DNA of 64,000 nt from Balneicella halophila (GTDB taxonomy: Bacteria > Bacteroidota > Bacteroidia > Bacteroidales > Balneicellaceae): NCBI RefSeq assembly GCF_003096835.1, contig NZ_QENZ01000003.1:186001-250000 (forward strand), in the 5' to 3' direction. Below, piece by piece: positions 10,065 through 18,532 of this stretch (within the stretch, counting starts at the first letter, position 1; each line of letters begins with the position of its first letter). The translations under genes were made by a program, and so were the position numbers. The notes beneath the pieces are model-generated. The model saw nothing but the letters and a program-made list of their open reading frames with translations, had not been told where the DNA came from and did no database searches.

Positions 10065-10072
10065 TAAATTTG
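10065..10072 (+). promoter_or_regulatory. -7 promoter element of the cytochrome bd operon
   Basis: TAAATTTG matches TAnnTTTG, 33 bases before the DUF4492 start. No exact -33 TTTG was found. Confidence 0.5.
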
Positions 10073-10105
10073 TTTTCTACAAACATAGTTAATAGCTACT
10101 TTTAA

Positions 10106-10333
10106 ATGGATAAAAAACCGAATATTGGTGCACGAATCGTGAACTTTTACATAGACGGATTTAAAAATATGGGAAAAACAGGCAAGCAATTATGGCTGTT
10201 AATACTCATCAAACTGTTTATCATGTTTGCAATATGGAGATTGGTTTTTTTCCCTAATGTATTGAAAACAGACTTTGATAGTGATGAGGAAAGAAGCGAA
10301 CATGTAATAGAACAACTTACTAACCCTGAATAA
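10106..10333 (+). CDS. DUF4492 small membrane protein, cytochrome bd operon
   Basis: A 75-residue protein with one membrane segment (about residues 29-48, LWLLILIKLFIMFAIWRLVF) and a charged C-terminus. It matches DUF4492, a small family that in Bacteroidota precedes cydA. The N-terminal RIVNFYIDGFKNM is the family's conserved part. It is 43 bases before cydA and probably the first gene of the operon. A role in assembly or stability of the oxidase is inferred from position only. Confidence 0.85.
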   Translation: MDKKPNIGARIVNFYIDGFKNMGKTGKQLWLLILIKLFIMFAIWRLVFFPNVLKTDFDSDEERSEHVIEQLTNPE

Positions 10334-10376
10334 GAGATAATTAACCTAAGCAATATTAACCTAAAACAATTTATCT

Positions 10377-11936
10377 ATGATTGAACAATTTGACAGTTCA
10401 GCAGTTGATTGGTCCAGGGCACAATTTGCACTTACAGCAATGTACCATTGGATATTCGTTCCGCTTACTTTAGGTTTAGCGTTTATCATCGCCTTTATGG
10501 AGACGATATACTATAAAACTAAAAACCCGGAATGGAAAAGTATCACAAAATTTTGGATGACCATTTTCGGAATCAATTTCGCCATCGGTGTTGCCACCGG
10601 TATTATTCTGGAGTTCCAATTTGGGACAAACTGGTCTAGTTACTCATGGTTTGTTGGAGACATTTTTGGTGCTCCACTCGCTATTGAAGGGATTATGGCT
10701 TTCTTTATGGAGTCAACCTTTATTGCCATCATGTTTTTTGGATGGAATAAAGTAAGTCCTAAATTTCACTTAACAGCAACCTGGCTTACAGCCCTCGGAG
10801 CTAATCTTTCAGCACTATGGATATTAGTAGCTAATGGATGGATGCAGGCTCCTGTAGGCATGAAATTTAATCCAGAAACAGCTCGTAATGAGATGGAAAG
10901 CTTTTGGGATATAGTTTTATCACCTACTGCTGTTCATAAATTTATTCATACCATTACCTCTTCTTATACCTTAGCTGCAGTAGTCGTAGTTGGTATTAGT
11001 GCTTGGTATCTTTTAAAGGGTCGTCATTTATTGATGGCTAAGCGAAGTATCGTTGTCGGCTCAGTGTTTGGATTATTAAGCATCCTTTTCACTATTTTAT
11101 CAGGTGATGGATCGGCTACTGCTGTAGCAAAACATCAACCTATGAAGTTGGCAGCTATGGAAGGATATTATGAAGGTTCAACTAATGCAGGAGTCATTGC
11201 GATTGGTGCATTATCATCAGATCCAGTAGATCCTAAGTATCCAGAAGTCAATGATTTTCTCTTCAAAGCTGAAATCCCCGGAATCATTTCCTTTTTAGCA
11301 TTTAATGATTTTGATGCTTTTGTTCCTGGAGTAAAAGACATTATGGAAGGATATACAGATCATGAAGGCAATGTAGTTTTACCTGTAAAAGAACGTGCTG
11401 AAAGAGGATTGATAGCTAGAAATGCTTTAAAAGACTTCACTAAAGCTAAGAAAGAAGGTAATGAAGAAGCAATGGCTACAAACCTAAAGCTTTTAGAAGA
11501 AAATTATGAGCATTTTGGTTACAGCTATTTCATCGATAATCCTAATGGTATAATTCCAAATATTCCTATCACATTTTACAGTTTCCATATTATGGTCATA
11601 TTAGGATTTTGGTTTCTGCTGTTATTTCTGCTCTTCCTTTGGATGGCAAGTAAAAACAAGCTGACTAACTCAAGATTATTATTACGTTTAGGTATTATTA
11701 CTATACCTCTTGCTTATGTAGCTAGTCAGGCTGGCTGGGTTGTTGCAGAGCTAGGTCGCCAACCTTGGGTAGTTCAAGACCTAATGCCTACTATGGCTGC
11801 AGTCTCAAAGGTAAGTGCTAGTTCTATCCAGATTACTTTCTGGATGTTCGTTGTCGTATTCACAGCCTTACTCATTGCGGAGTTGAAAATTTTGTTTAAA
11901 CAAATCCATATTGGACCTAAAGAAGGAGGACACTAA
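10377..11936 (+). CDS. cydA: Cytochrome bd ubiquinol/menaquinol oxidase subunit I
   Basis: This is the heme-bearing subunit of the bd-type terminal oxidase in the inner membrane. The heme b595 ligand candidate is H24 (MYHWIFVPLTLG). The second histidine lies in AVHKFIHTITSSYTL, and the quinol-site motif GRQPW is in ELGRQPWVVQDLMPT. The KHQPMKLAAMEG motif is present. Length is 519 residues with about nine membrane helices. It is followed after two bases by cydB. Bd oxidases have high oxygen affinity, so the operon suits microaerobic respiration. Confidence 0.97.
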   Translation: MIEQFDSSAVDWSRAQFALTAMYHWIFVPLTLGLAFIIAFMETIYYKTKNPEWKSITKFWMTIFGINFAIGVATGIILEFQFGTNWSSYSWFVGDIFGAPLAIEGIMAFFMESTFIAIMFFGWNKVSPKFHLTATWLTALGANLSALWILVANGWMQAPVGMKFNPETARNEMESFWDIVLSPTAVHKFIHTITSSYTLAAVVVVGISAWYLLKGRHLLMAKRSIVVGSVFGLLSILFTILSGDGSATAVAKHQPMKLAAMEGYYEGSTNAGVIAIGALSSDPVDPKYPEVNDFLFKAEIPGIISFLAFNDFDAFVPGVKDIMEGYTDHEGNVVLPVKERAERGLIARNALKDFTKAKKEGNEEAMATNLKLLEENYEHFGYSYFIDNPNGIIPNIPITFYSFHIMVILGFWFLLLFLLFLWMASKNKLTNSRLLLRLGIITIPLAYVASQAGWVVAELGRQPWVVQDLMPTMAAVSKVSASSIQITFWMFVVVFTALLIAELKILFKQIHIGPKEGGH

Positions 11937-11938
11937 TT

Positions 11939-13075
11939 ATGTTTGAATCATTATCACATTTAGCATTACAACAATATTGGTGGTGTATTATCGCACTACT
12001 TGGAGCTCTCCTAGTATTTTTAATGTTTGTACAAGGCGGACAGACTTTAATACATACTTTAGGAAAAAATGATCTGGAACAAAAGATGATTATCAATGCA
12101 CTAGGTCGCAAGTGGGAATTTACTTTTACAACCTTAGTGACATTTGGAGGGGCTTTCTTTGCATCGTTTCCGCTATTTTATGCAACCAGTTTTGGTGGGG
12201 CATATTGGGTTTGGATTGTCATTTTGTTTGCCTTCATCGTACAGGCTGTATCTTATCAATATCGCTCAAAACCAAACAATCTTTATGGAAAGGGATTTTA
12301 TGAAGCGATGCTTGTTATTAACGGTGTGCTTGGAACAATTCTAATTGGAACTGCTGTAGCTACATTTTTTACAGGTTCTGAATTTAGTCTTGATGAAGTT
12401 ACTCGCCAAGTACAGTGGCAAGGACCTGCTTATGGTTTAGAAGCTGTGCTTAATCCTTTAAATCCAATTTTAGGAATAGCGGTATTTTTCCTTGCAAGGG
12501 TATTAGCCATTCTTTTCTTTATGAATACTATTGATAATGAAAATATCTTTAGAAGAGCTAAGAAAAGACTCGTTCCTGAGGCAGGATTATTCTTAGTATT
12601 TTTCCTTACATTCTTAATTTGGGTACTATTAAAGGACGGCTTTGCTGTAAATCCTGAAACTAAGGAGGTTTATATGGAGCCTTACAAATACTTTAATAAC
12701 TTACTAGCGATGCCTGTAAATACAATCATTTTGCTAGTAGGAGTAGTTTTAGTTCTTTGGGGAATTATTTCTTCGATTATTAAAGACTCGCGCAAAGGAA
12801 TATGGTTTGCTGGTTCTGGTACTGTCTTAACAGTATTTGCATTATTTATCCTTGCAGGATTTAATAATACAGCATTTTACCCATCAACCTATGACTTACA
12901 AGCTTCTTTAACTATTGAGAATTCATCGTCAAGTCATTTTACACTTACTGCAATGAGTTACGTATCGCTAATGGTGCCATTTGTAGTAGCATATATATGG
13001 TATGCATGGAAAGCACTTACCAGCAAGCGAATTACTGAAGAAGAAATGACGGATGGTTCTTCTCACGCTTATTAA
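11939..13075 (+). CDS. cydB: Cytochrome bd oxidase subunit II
   Basis: Partner of cydA, 378 residues, with about eight to nine hydrophobic segments and the N-terminal ALQQYWWCIIALLGALL typical of CydB. A family segment LNPLNPILGIAVFFLARVL is present in the middle. The ATG is two bases after the cydA stop. The product is an integral inner-membrane protein that stabilises the heme subunit. The C-terminus is hydrophilic and ends just before a further tiny ORF at 13095. Confidence 0.96.
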   Translation: MFESLSHLALQQYWWCIIALLGALLVFLMFVQGGQTLIHTLGKNDLEQKMIINALGRKWEFTFTTLVTFGGAFFASFPLFYATSFGGAYWVWIVILFAFIVQAVSYQYRSKPNNLYGKGFYEAMLVINGVLGTILIGTAVATFFTGSEFSLDEVTRQVQWQGPAYGLEAVLNPLNPILGIAVFFLARVLAILFFMNTIDNENIFRRAKKRLVPEAGLFLVFFLTFLIWVLLKDGFAVNPETKEVYMEPYKYFNNLLAMPVNTIILLVGVVLVLWGIISSIIKDSRKGIWFAGSGTVLTVFALFILAGFNNTAFYPSTYDLQASLTIENSSSSHFTLTAMSYVSLMVPFVVAYIWYAWKALTSKRITEEEMTDGSSHAY

Positions 13076-13094
13076 CCTTAAAACTTAAGAAATA

Positions 13095-13202
13095 ATGGAA
13101 CATTTAACAGAAATTTGTTGGTACCTTTCTTGGCCAGTGTTTATATACGTAAGCTACTTGTTAGCCAAGTTTACTTTGAAAAAATTCAAATTATACGAAT
13201 AA
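13095..13202 (+). CDS. Candidate small third subunit of cytochrome bd (CydX-like position)
   Basis: A 35-residue ORF starts ATG GAA CAT 19 bases after the cydB stop and ends TAA just before a terminator. The product begins MEHLTEICWYLSWPVFIYVS and has one membrane segment (about residues 9-25) followed by a lysine-rich tail. Size, single helix and placement after cydB parallel CydX/CbdX of proteobacterial bd oxidases. I cannot show sequence homology, so the role is inferred from position. No Shine-Dalgarno is seen, as is usual here. Confidence 0.6.
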   Translation: MEHLTEICWYLSWPVFIYVSYLLAKFTLKKFKLYE

Positions 13203-13209
13203 TAAGAAC

Positions 13210-13243
13210 GGAGGGCGATATGAAAGTGTCGCCTTCTTTTTTG
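13210..13243 (+). terminator. Terminator of the cytochrome bd operon
   Basis: Stem GGAGGGCGAT with GTCGCCTTCT-type arm (about 10 pairs including three G-U), followed by a T6 run. It lies eight bases after the small ORF, consistent with that ORF being in the operon. Confidence 0.75.
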
Positions 13244-13304
13244 TTATTAAGTTACTGAAAGCCCTTTTTTATCGCTCAGATATTGTGAAGTATATTCAAA
13301 ATCG

Positions 13305-13772
13305 TTACTCCCAGGTATTGAAAGGATTTTGAGAAATAAACGAATTTCTATAACGAAAATCATGAGTAACTTCTTCTCCTAACCAATTGGGCAATGCGAA
13401 TGCTTCCTCTTCACTTTTAAGCTCCAATTCTGCCACAAATAGCCCCTTATTTTCTCCTATAAACTCGTCGACTTCCCAGCGTTTGCCTTCAAACCACACA
13501 ATATGCCGATATTTCTCCATCTTATTCCCACAAAGATTGGTCAGCATTTCTTGGGCATCAGTGAGAGGAATTTCATACTCATATTCATATCGGGTAAAAT
13601 TTACCGATTTGCTTTTAATTGTAATATAGCCAGTATCTTCTATAATTCTAACACGAACTGTAGCCATAAAAGGTCCTTCAATATAACCTTGTTGATATAA
13701 ATGTTTTTCAGATGCATCCTTCTTGAAAGAATCATCTTTGACCAAAAACTTTCGTTCTATTTCAATTCCCAT
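13305..13772 (-). CDS. CYTH-domain protein (class IV adenylate cyclase / triphosphatase family)
   Basis: A 155-residue single-domain CYTH protein. The N-terminal ExExK signature is E4-I-E6-R-K8 in MGIEIERKFLV, and alternating charged beta-strands continue (RVRIIEDTGYITIKSK, WEVDEFIGENKGLFVAELEL), as expected for a triphosphate tunnel fold. Most bacterial stand-alone members hydrolyse inorganic tripolyphosphate or thiamine triphosphate; cyclase activity is less likely. It is one base after coaX, in the same operon, which does not fix its substrate. Confidence 0.85.
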   Translation of the reverse strand: MGIEIERKFLVKDDSFKKDASEKHLYQQGYIEGPFMATVRVRIIEDTGYITIKSKSVNFTRYEYEYEIPLTDAQEMLTNLCGNKMEKYRHIVWFEGKRWEVDEFIGENKGLFVAELELKSEEEAFALPNWLGEEVTHDFRYRNSFISQNPFNTWE

Positions 13773-13773
13773 A

Positions 13774-14550
13774 TTATTTCCCTAAAACTAATTCACCTAT
13801 TATTCGTATGCCTTTTAAAGTAAGATCAGGCTCTCTTTCTGTAAACACGTCTTTTAGCAAAGGATACATCACTACACTCAACCCTCCTGTCGCAATCACA
13901 TTCAAATTATCATCCCCAATTTCTTTCTTCATGTCATTTACAAGTGAAGCTATTAGTCCTTTATATCCTAGAACCACACCTGCCTGTATGGCGTGTACGG
14001 TGTTTGTTCCTAATACTGATGGTGGTGCTTCTATATTTACATGGGGCAACTGTGCTGTCTTTTGTGAAAGTGCACTCATTGCAGTCTTCAATCCCGGACA
14101 AATAGTGACCCCTAAAATTTTCCCTCTGCCATCAACGGCTAAACAAGTTAATGCTGTACCCATATCTACCACAATAGAACCACCGTCATAGCACTCACTT
14201 ACCATGGTTGCATTAGCAACTAAATCCGATCCGATTTGGTATGGATTGCGGATTTCTATAGGCAATTTATTGTATATTTTTGGAGCGATGACTAGCGGAT
14301 CAACCCCAAAAAGATTACCTATCATATTTCTCATTGCAAAATTCAATGAGGGTACCACACTACTGATAACTACCCTTGAAATGGAATCGATCTTTATATT
14401 TCGACTTGCTAAGAAAGTCCTGAAAATGGCTTCGTATTCGTCTGATGTTTTATTTACCACCGTATGAACACGCCACATATCAATGAGCTTATCCTTATCG
14501 AATAATCCAAAAACTACATTAGAATTTCCTATATCTATGGCTAATAGCAT
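13774..14550 (-). CDS. coaX: Type III pantothenate kinase
   Basis: CoaX phosphorylates pantothenate in the first committed step of coenzyme A synthesis. The 258-residue protein has the ASKHA-fold phosphate motif LAIDIGNSNVVFGLFD at the N-terminus, the PYQIGSDLVANA substrate motif, IVVDMGTALTCLAVD and GVTICPGLKTAMSAL. All are characteristic of type III rather than CoaA-type kinases. It sits between a D-2-hydroxyacid dehydrogenase gene (14 bases upstream) and the CYTH gene (1 base downstream). Confidence 0.95.
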   Translation of the reverse strand: MLLAIDIGNSNVVFGLFDKDKLIDMWRVHTVVNKTSDEYEAIFRTFLASRNIKIDSISRVVISSVVPSLNFAMRNMIGNLFGVDPLVIAPKIYNKLPIEIRNPYQIGSDLVANATMVSECYDGGSIVVDMGTALTCLAVDGRGKILGVTICPGLKTAMSALSQKTAQLPHVNIEAPPSVLGTNTVHAIQAGVVLGYKGLIASLVNDMKKEIGDDNLNVIATGGLSVVMYPLLKDVFTEREPDLTLKGIRIIGELVLGK

Positions 14551-14564
14551 ATCTTGAGAATGAT

Positions 14565-15518
14565 TTAGTTTACAACATTTTGAGGTTTGCCTTCAAAGAA
14601 AGCAATAATATTTTCTGCCGCTTCTTTACCCGTCAGAATTCTATCTTCAAAAGTAGCACTACCTGTATGTGGAGTTAATGTTACGTTTGGCAAATCCAAT
14701 AAAGCTTCTGGAATATGCGGTTCTTCTTCAAAAACATCTAAACCTGCCCCTGCAATTCTTCCTCGTTCCAATGCCTCAATCAATGCGCTTTCATCCACCA
14801 CAGGTCCACGTGCAGTATTTACCAAAAATGCTGATTCTTTCATCATCTTTAAAGCTTTTTCATCAATCAAGTGATGTGTCTCATCTGTGAGGGGGACATT
14901 TAAACTTACAGCATCAGAGGTTTTTAGCAATTCTTTCAAGGAAACATACTTCGCTTCATATTTATCCTCAATAGATTTCTTTAATTGATTTCTATTATGA
15001 TAAACCACCTCCATTCCAAAAGCTAAAGCTCTACGAGCAATTGCTTGCCCTATATTTCCCATGCCGATAATACCCAATCGCTTGCCTACTAGAGTATTTC
15101 CTAGATTTTCCATGATTCCCCATTTAAAGTCAGGGTCGTGTCGCAAACCTAAATTGACTCCAGAGATATTCCGCATCGTTGCCAAAAGCAAGCCAAAAGC
15201 CAATTCAGCTGTGGGCTCACATACGGACACCGGTGTATTAGTTACGGCAATATCTTTATCACGAGCTACTTTAATATCTATATTATTAAAGCCAACTCCA
15301 TAGTTACTTATGATTTTTAAGTTTTTCCCTGCTTGGATGATTTCTTTGTCAACCTCTCTAACAAAAACTGCTAACAAAGCATCATATTCGGGAAGTTTCT
15401 CTATTAATTCCTCTTTGGTAAAATACGTCTTTTCAGGAAAATCTACCTGAAACCCTTTTTCTTCAAGAATAGCTAATCCTTTCTTAGGTATGTCATAGGT
15501 TACTAAAACTTTCTTCAT
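14565..15518 (-). CDS. D-isomer-specific 2-hydroxyacid dehydrogenase
   Basis: A 317-residue NAD-dependent oxidoreductase when started at the ATG at 15518 (MKKVLVTYDIPKKGL). It has the Rossmann motif GIIGMGNIGQAIARRALAFG, the catalytic arginine in NTARGPVVDE, the glutamate in GLDVFEEEP and the histidine in LTPHTGSAT. The closest functional labels are glyoxylate/hydroxypyruvate reductase or related ketoacid reductase; substrate is not fixed. A longer reading from 15563 would overlap rsmE and add a non-family N-terminus, so I rejected it. Confidence 0.85.
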   Translation of the reverse strand: MKKVLVTYDIPKKGLAILEEKGFQVDFPEKTYFTKEELIEKLPEYDALLAVFVREVDKEIIQAGKNLKIISNYGVGFNNIDIKVARDKDIAVTNTPVSVCEPTAELAFGLLLATMRNISGVNLGLRHDPDFKWGIMENLGNTLVGKRLGIIGMGNIGQAIARRALAFGMEVVYHNRNQLKKSIEDKYEAKYVSLKELLKTSDAVSLNVPLTDETHHLIDEKALKMMKESAFLVNTARGPVVDESALIEALERGRIAGAGLDVFEEEPHIPEALLDLPNVTLTPHTGSATFEDRILTGKEAAENIIAFFEGKPQNVVN

Positions 15519-15532
15519 GAGTATTTTAATTT

Positions 15533-16243
15533 TTAAAAATTCAACTGATAAATCGAACTGCAAGCGACTACAGCAGCAGTTTCTGTTCTTAATCGACTAT
15601 TTCCAAGATGAATGCTCTGAAATCCTTTATTAATAGCATATTGGATTTCTTCTTTTGAAAAATCACCTTCCGGACCTATCATTATGGTTGCCTCTTTCCC
15701 TTTCTCATAGCTTGCTACAAGGCTTTCCCGAGAAAACTCTGTATCACAGTGGGCAAGATATAAAAGCCCTTTCTGCTCTTTCGTCACAAATTCATTGAAC
15801 ATGGTCATTTCAACTAGTATTGGCAAATAGGCTTTTTGTGATTGTTTCATCGCCGCTACCAATATTTTTTCGAGTCTTGCAAGATTAACATTTCTGCGTT
15901 CTGAATGAGATGTAAGTATGGGTGTTATAGTGCTGACACCTATTTCAGTAGCTTTCTCTAACAACCATTTGTACCTATTGATGTTTTTGGTAGGTGCTAT
16001 TGCCATATGCAATTTATATGGTTGCTTCCGTTTTTCTGGCGCTTCATCAAAAGTAACAATACACTTTTTCCCCTCAATAGAATTGATGCGGGACTTTATG
16101 AGATATCCTTTCCCATTGGTCAAGAGTAGAGAATCTCCCTCTCGCATTCGTAACACACGGATAGCATGTTTTGCTTCTTCTTGAGGCAAGATGTGTTCTT
16201 TATTTTCTAGGTCTATGTCTGGGAGATAAAATATTGCATCCAT
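15533..16243 (-). CDS. rsmE: 16S rRNA m3U1498 methyltransferase RsmE
   Basis: RsmE methylates N3 of U1498 in 16S rRNA using S-adenosylmethionine. The 236-residue protein has an N-terminal PUA-like domain (HILPQEEAKHAIRVLRMREGD in part) and a SPOUT methyltransferase domain with the knot motifs MIGPEGDFSKEE and LGNSRLRTETAAVVA. The family segment KATEIGVSTITPILTSHSERR is also complete. It is first in an apparent operon with the dehydrogenase, coaX and CYTH genes. Confidence 0.94.
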   Translation of the reverse strand: MDAIFYLPDIDLENKEHILPQEEAKHAIRVLRMREGDSLLLTNGKGYLIKSRINSIEGKKCIVTFDEAPEKRKQPYKLHMAIAPTKNINRYKWLLEKATEIGVSTITPILTSHSERRNVNLARLEKILVAAMKQSQKAYLPILVEMTMFNEFVTKEQKGLLYLAHCDTEFSRESLVASYEKGKEATIMIGPEGDFSKEEIQYAINKGFQSIHLGNSRLRTETAAVVACSSIYQLNF

Positions 16244-16375
16244 TACTTACAAAGCTACAAAAAAACAATATCTTCGTGGAACGGATTGCAAAAAATATGA
16301 ATAGATAGTCTTTTTTGTAACCTATTTGTCACTAACTGCGTCTTAATAGACAAGAAACCAATAAAAATAGATAAA

Positions 16376-16714
16376 ATGGAAGTGTTTTTAGTTTTTTTAG
16401 GCATAGCAACAATAGTAGGCGTGTCAAAATATTTCAGCTACAAGAAGCAATTATTAGATCGTGTTGCATTAAACCCTGATGATGTTAAATTAGTAGGACA
16501 AATGAACATGGGGAATGAAGCACTACGCTTTGGATTATTATTCATAGGCATAGCTTTAGGGATTATCATCGGTGCAATACTTACAAAGCTAAATCTTTTT
16601 AATGATGAACTTTTTGCCTATCTCACAGGGATATTCCTTTGTGGCGGTTTAGGGTTAGTGGTAGGCTACCTTTTAGAAAGCAAAAAGAAAGATAAGAATA
16701 GCCCCAATGAATAA
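16376..16714 (+). CDS. Small three-helix membrane protein, unknown function
   Basis: A 112-residue protein with hydrophobic segments near residues 2-18, 55-75 and 84-105, a charged loop NPDDVKLVGQMNMGN between the first two, and a lysine-rich tail. I do not recognise a functional motif; related small membrane proteins of unknown function occur in Bacteroidota. It is a lone plus-strand gene between rsmE (divergent) and a DUF4268 gene (convergent). The prediction that it is a real gene rests on its clean membrane-protein composition and clear ATG. Confidence 0.65.
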   Translation: MEVFLVFLGIATIVGVSKYFSYKKQLLDRVALNPDDVKLVGQMNMGNEALRFGLLFIGIALGIIIGAILTKLNLFNDELFAYLTGIFLCGGLGLVVGYLLESKKKDKNSPNE

Positions 16715-16716
16715 AT

Positions 16717-16752
16717 GAGCATTCCAATAGTGTATTTATCCTATTGGAGCTC
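16717..16752. terminator. Candidate shared hairpin between convergent genes
   Basis: CCAATAG at 16724-16730 pairs with CTATTGG at 16741-16747, extended by GAGC/GCTC. The right arm includes the stop codon of the minus-strand gene. T-runs are weak, so confidence is modest. Confidence 0.45.
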
Positions 16753-17205
16753 TTTAATTTCTACTTTGAGAACGTCTTTTATCTCCAAAAAGGCGTTTTC
16801 TAATTTAGTCATATATACTATGAAAAAGTTGTGGATTTCATCCCAATACTTCTGTTGCAGATAATCTACATTATCAAGCTTGTAATAAACAGATGGCATT
16901 CCCGATAATTCTTCTAATGCTCCATACTTGTCCCAAACTGGAGGTTCTTCAGCTATATCAGCTATTACCCGATGATATTGCTGTAAAATATCATAAATCC
17001 ACTCTCTTTTTTCTAAAGATGAAGAATAACATTGCAATACTACAAGTGCAACATCGCGACTAATCTCAAACTTCAGTTGAATTCCCCTAATCCCAGTGTT
17101 TTTTAAAACCCACGAATGTCTTTTCCCAAAAGCTCTTTTGCTTTTATATTTCAACTGTTGCCAAAACTGTTCTGTTATCAGCGCTTTTTCCTCCTTTGAA
17201 AACAT
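16741..17205 (-). CDS. DUF4268 domain protein
   Basis: A 154-residue soluble protein that matches DUF4268 over its length: MFSKEEKALITEQFWQQL at the start, SWVLKNTGIRGIQLKFEISR, and a helical C-terminus. The family has no assigned biochemical function; some members are linked to restriction or defence regions, but nothing around this one suggests that. It is the last gene of the ssb-gldE-fur-DMT operon, 36 bases after the transporter gene. Confidence 0.75.
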   Translation of the reverse strand: MFSKEEKALITEQFWQQLKYKSKRAFGKRHSWVLKNTGIRGIQLKFEISRDVALVVLQCYSSSLEKREWIYDILQQYHRVIADIAEEPPVWDKYGALEELSGMPSVYYKLDNVDYLQQKYWDEIHNFFIVYMTKLENAFLEIKDVLKVEIKELQ

Positions 17206-17241
17206 TTTTCACTTTTAATTATATAAAATCACTTTCTCTAA

Positions 17242-18111
17242 TTATCCAAAGATAGGTTTCTTTTTGAAAGTAGCTGCAATACCTAGTAGAATGAGACAAC
17301 CACCCATGACCATTTGTAAAGTAATATGTTCATCTAAAAAGACTACTGCTAAAAGTGCAGTAACTAAAGCTTGTGAAAGCATACTCAATGATACTCGGGT
17401 AGGTCGCATATGCTTCATTGAAAAGCCCAATAATAACCAAGCAGCCAATTGACAAAGTAAGCCTTGTACTAAAAAAGAACTCCAAGCTTGAGTATTATAA
17501 CCAAAAAATTGTTCTCCAAATCTAATGTTTAGGAACAAAAGATAAACACTGGCAGCTAAGGTGCTGTATGCCATAAAAGGAATGACTTCTACTTTCTCTA
17601 AGGTATATTTACTTACTAAAAAGTAGCATGCATAGAATATTCCTGATAAAACCGCCAAGCCAAATGCCATATCAAAGGACAAATTGATGAAAACAGTGTA
17701 GCCTATCAAAATGACTAAGCCTATGAGCGCTAAAACAACCCCCACCCAGAAATTGGAGGCTGGTCTTATTTTCAGAAACACCAATGAAAATATGCCTACC
17801 CAAAGTGGTGAAAGGTTGGTGAGCAAGGTCGCTTGTGTTGCAGTAGATGATTGTATCGCAATATTCCAGACGGTAATGTCTGAAGCGAAAATTAAGCCAC
17901 AAAGACATGAGAGTAAGAAATATTTTATCGAAGTCACTTTATATTGACCTGTAAAAAGGGCATAAGGAACTAAAATACACGCAGCTATCGCCATCCTATA
18001 AAAGGCAGATATCAGACCAGATGCTAATTCCATCTTTATCAAGATAGGAAATACTGAAACTAAAATGATTCCTAAAAAAAGAGCCAATCGAACTTTAACT
18101 ATTTGTGTCAT
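17242..18111 (-). CDS. DMT-superfamily (EamA) transporter
   Basis: A 289-residue inner-membrane protein with about ten hydrophobic helices in two EamA repeats, each near 140 residues. The second repeat ends in the usual LDEHITLQMVMGGCLILLG segment. EamA transporters move amino acids or other metabolites, usually outward; substrate is not evident. It lies only 4 bases after the fur-type gene, which suggests shared transcription but not necessarily metal transport. Confidence 0.85.
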   Translation of the reverse strand: MTQIVKVRLALFLGIILVSVFPILIKMELASGLISAFYRMAIAACILVPYALFTGQYKVTSIKYFLLSCLCGLIFASDITVWNIAIQSSTATQATLLTNLSPLWVGIFSLVFLKIRPASNFWVGVVLALIGLVILIGYTVFINLSFDMAFGLAVLSGIFYACYFLVSKYTLEKVEVIPFMAYSTLAASVYLLFLNIRFGEQFFGYNTQAWSSFLVQGLLCQLAAWLLLGFSMKHMRPTRVSLSMLSQALVTALLAVVFLDEHITLQMVMGGCLILLGIAATFKKKPIFG

Positions 18112-18115
18112 AATC

Positions 18116-18532
18116 TTAAGAGGAACATTTAGGACATACGCCGGATAGCGTCAATAAAACGTCACTTACTTTATAATTTTTTGGAAAATCTTGCAATGGA
18201 ATGTTAGTCTCTGGAAGGCAATGCGTTTCTCCACATTTCTGACAAGTAAAATGGGGATGCACGTGATGCTGGTGTTCTGCATGCTCGCAGAGCGCATATT
18301 TCGTTTGTCCATCAGGCAATAGCACTGAATGAATAATATGATTGTCTAAAAAAGTCTTAATCGTACGGTAAATAGTCACTTTATCAGCATTAGGAAGTGC
18401 CTCTTCCATATCTTGCAAACTTTTGGCTTCGTTATTTTTCAGAAGCTCTTCCGCTACCAAAATCCTTGTCGGAGTTGGTTTTACACGTTTTTTCTCAAGT
18501 AATCTCTCACTAATCTTCACTTTTCTCATCAA
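18116..18532 (-). CDS. Fur-family metal-responsive repressor
   Basis: A 138-residue regulator with an N-terminal winged helix (KRVKPTPTRILVAEELL, TIYRTIKTFLD) and a C-terminal dimer/metal domain. Metal ligands are visible in HQHHVHPHFTCQKCGETHC and in the last CPKC, giving two CxxC pairs typical of a structural zinc site. Whether it senses Fe, Zn (Zur), Mn or peroxide (PerR) cannot be told; the two CxxC pairs and the histidine-rich stretch are common to several subtypes. The start overlaps the end of gldE by 23 bases. Confidence 0.9.
   Translation of the reverse strand: MMRKVKISERLLEKKRVKPTPTRILVAEELLKNNEAKSLQDMEEALPNADKVTIYRTIKTFLDNHIIHSVLLPDGQTKYALCEHAEHQHHVHPHFTCQKCGETHCLPETNIPLQDFPKNYKVSDVLLTLSGVCPKCSS

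Noticed and set aside
13387-14467. Plus-strand ORFs over coaX and the CYTH gene
   Set aside because: They lie opposite conserved genes and show no domain features.
15519-15563. Extended start of the 2-hydroxyacid dehydrogenase
   Set aside because: The extra 15 residues do not match the family and overlap rsmE; the ATG at 15518 fits.
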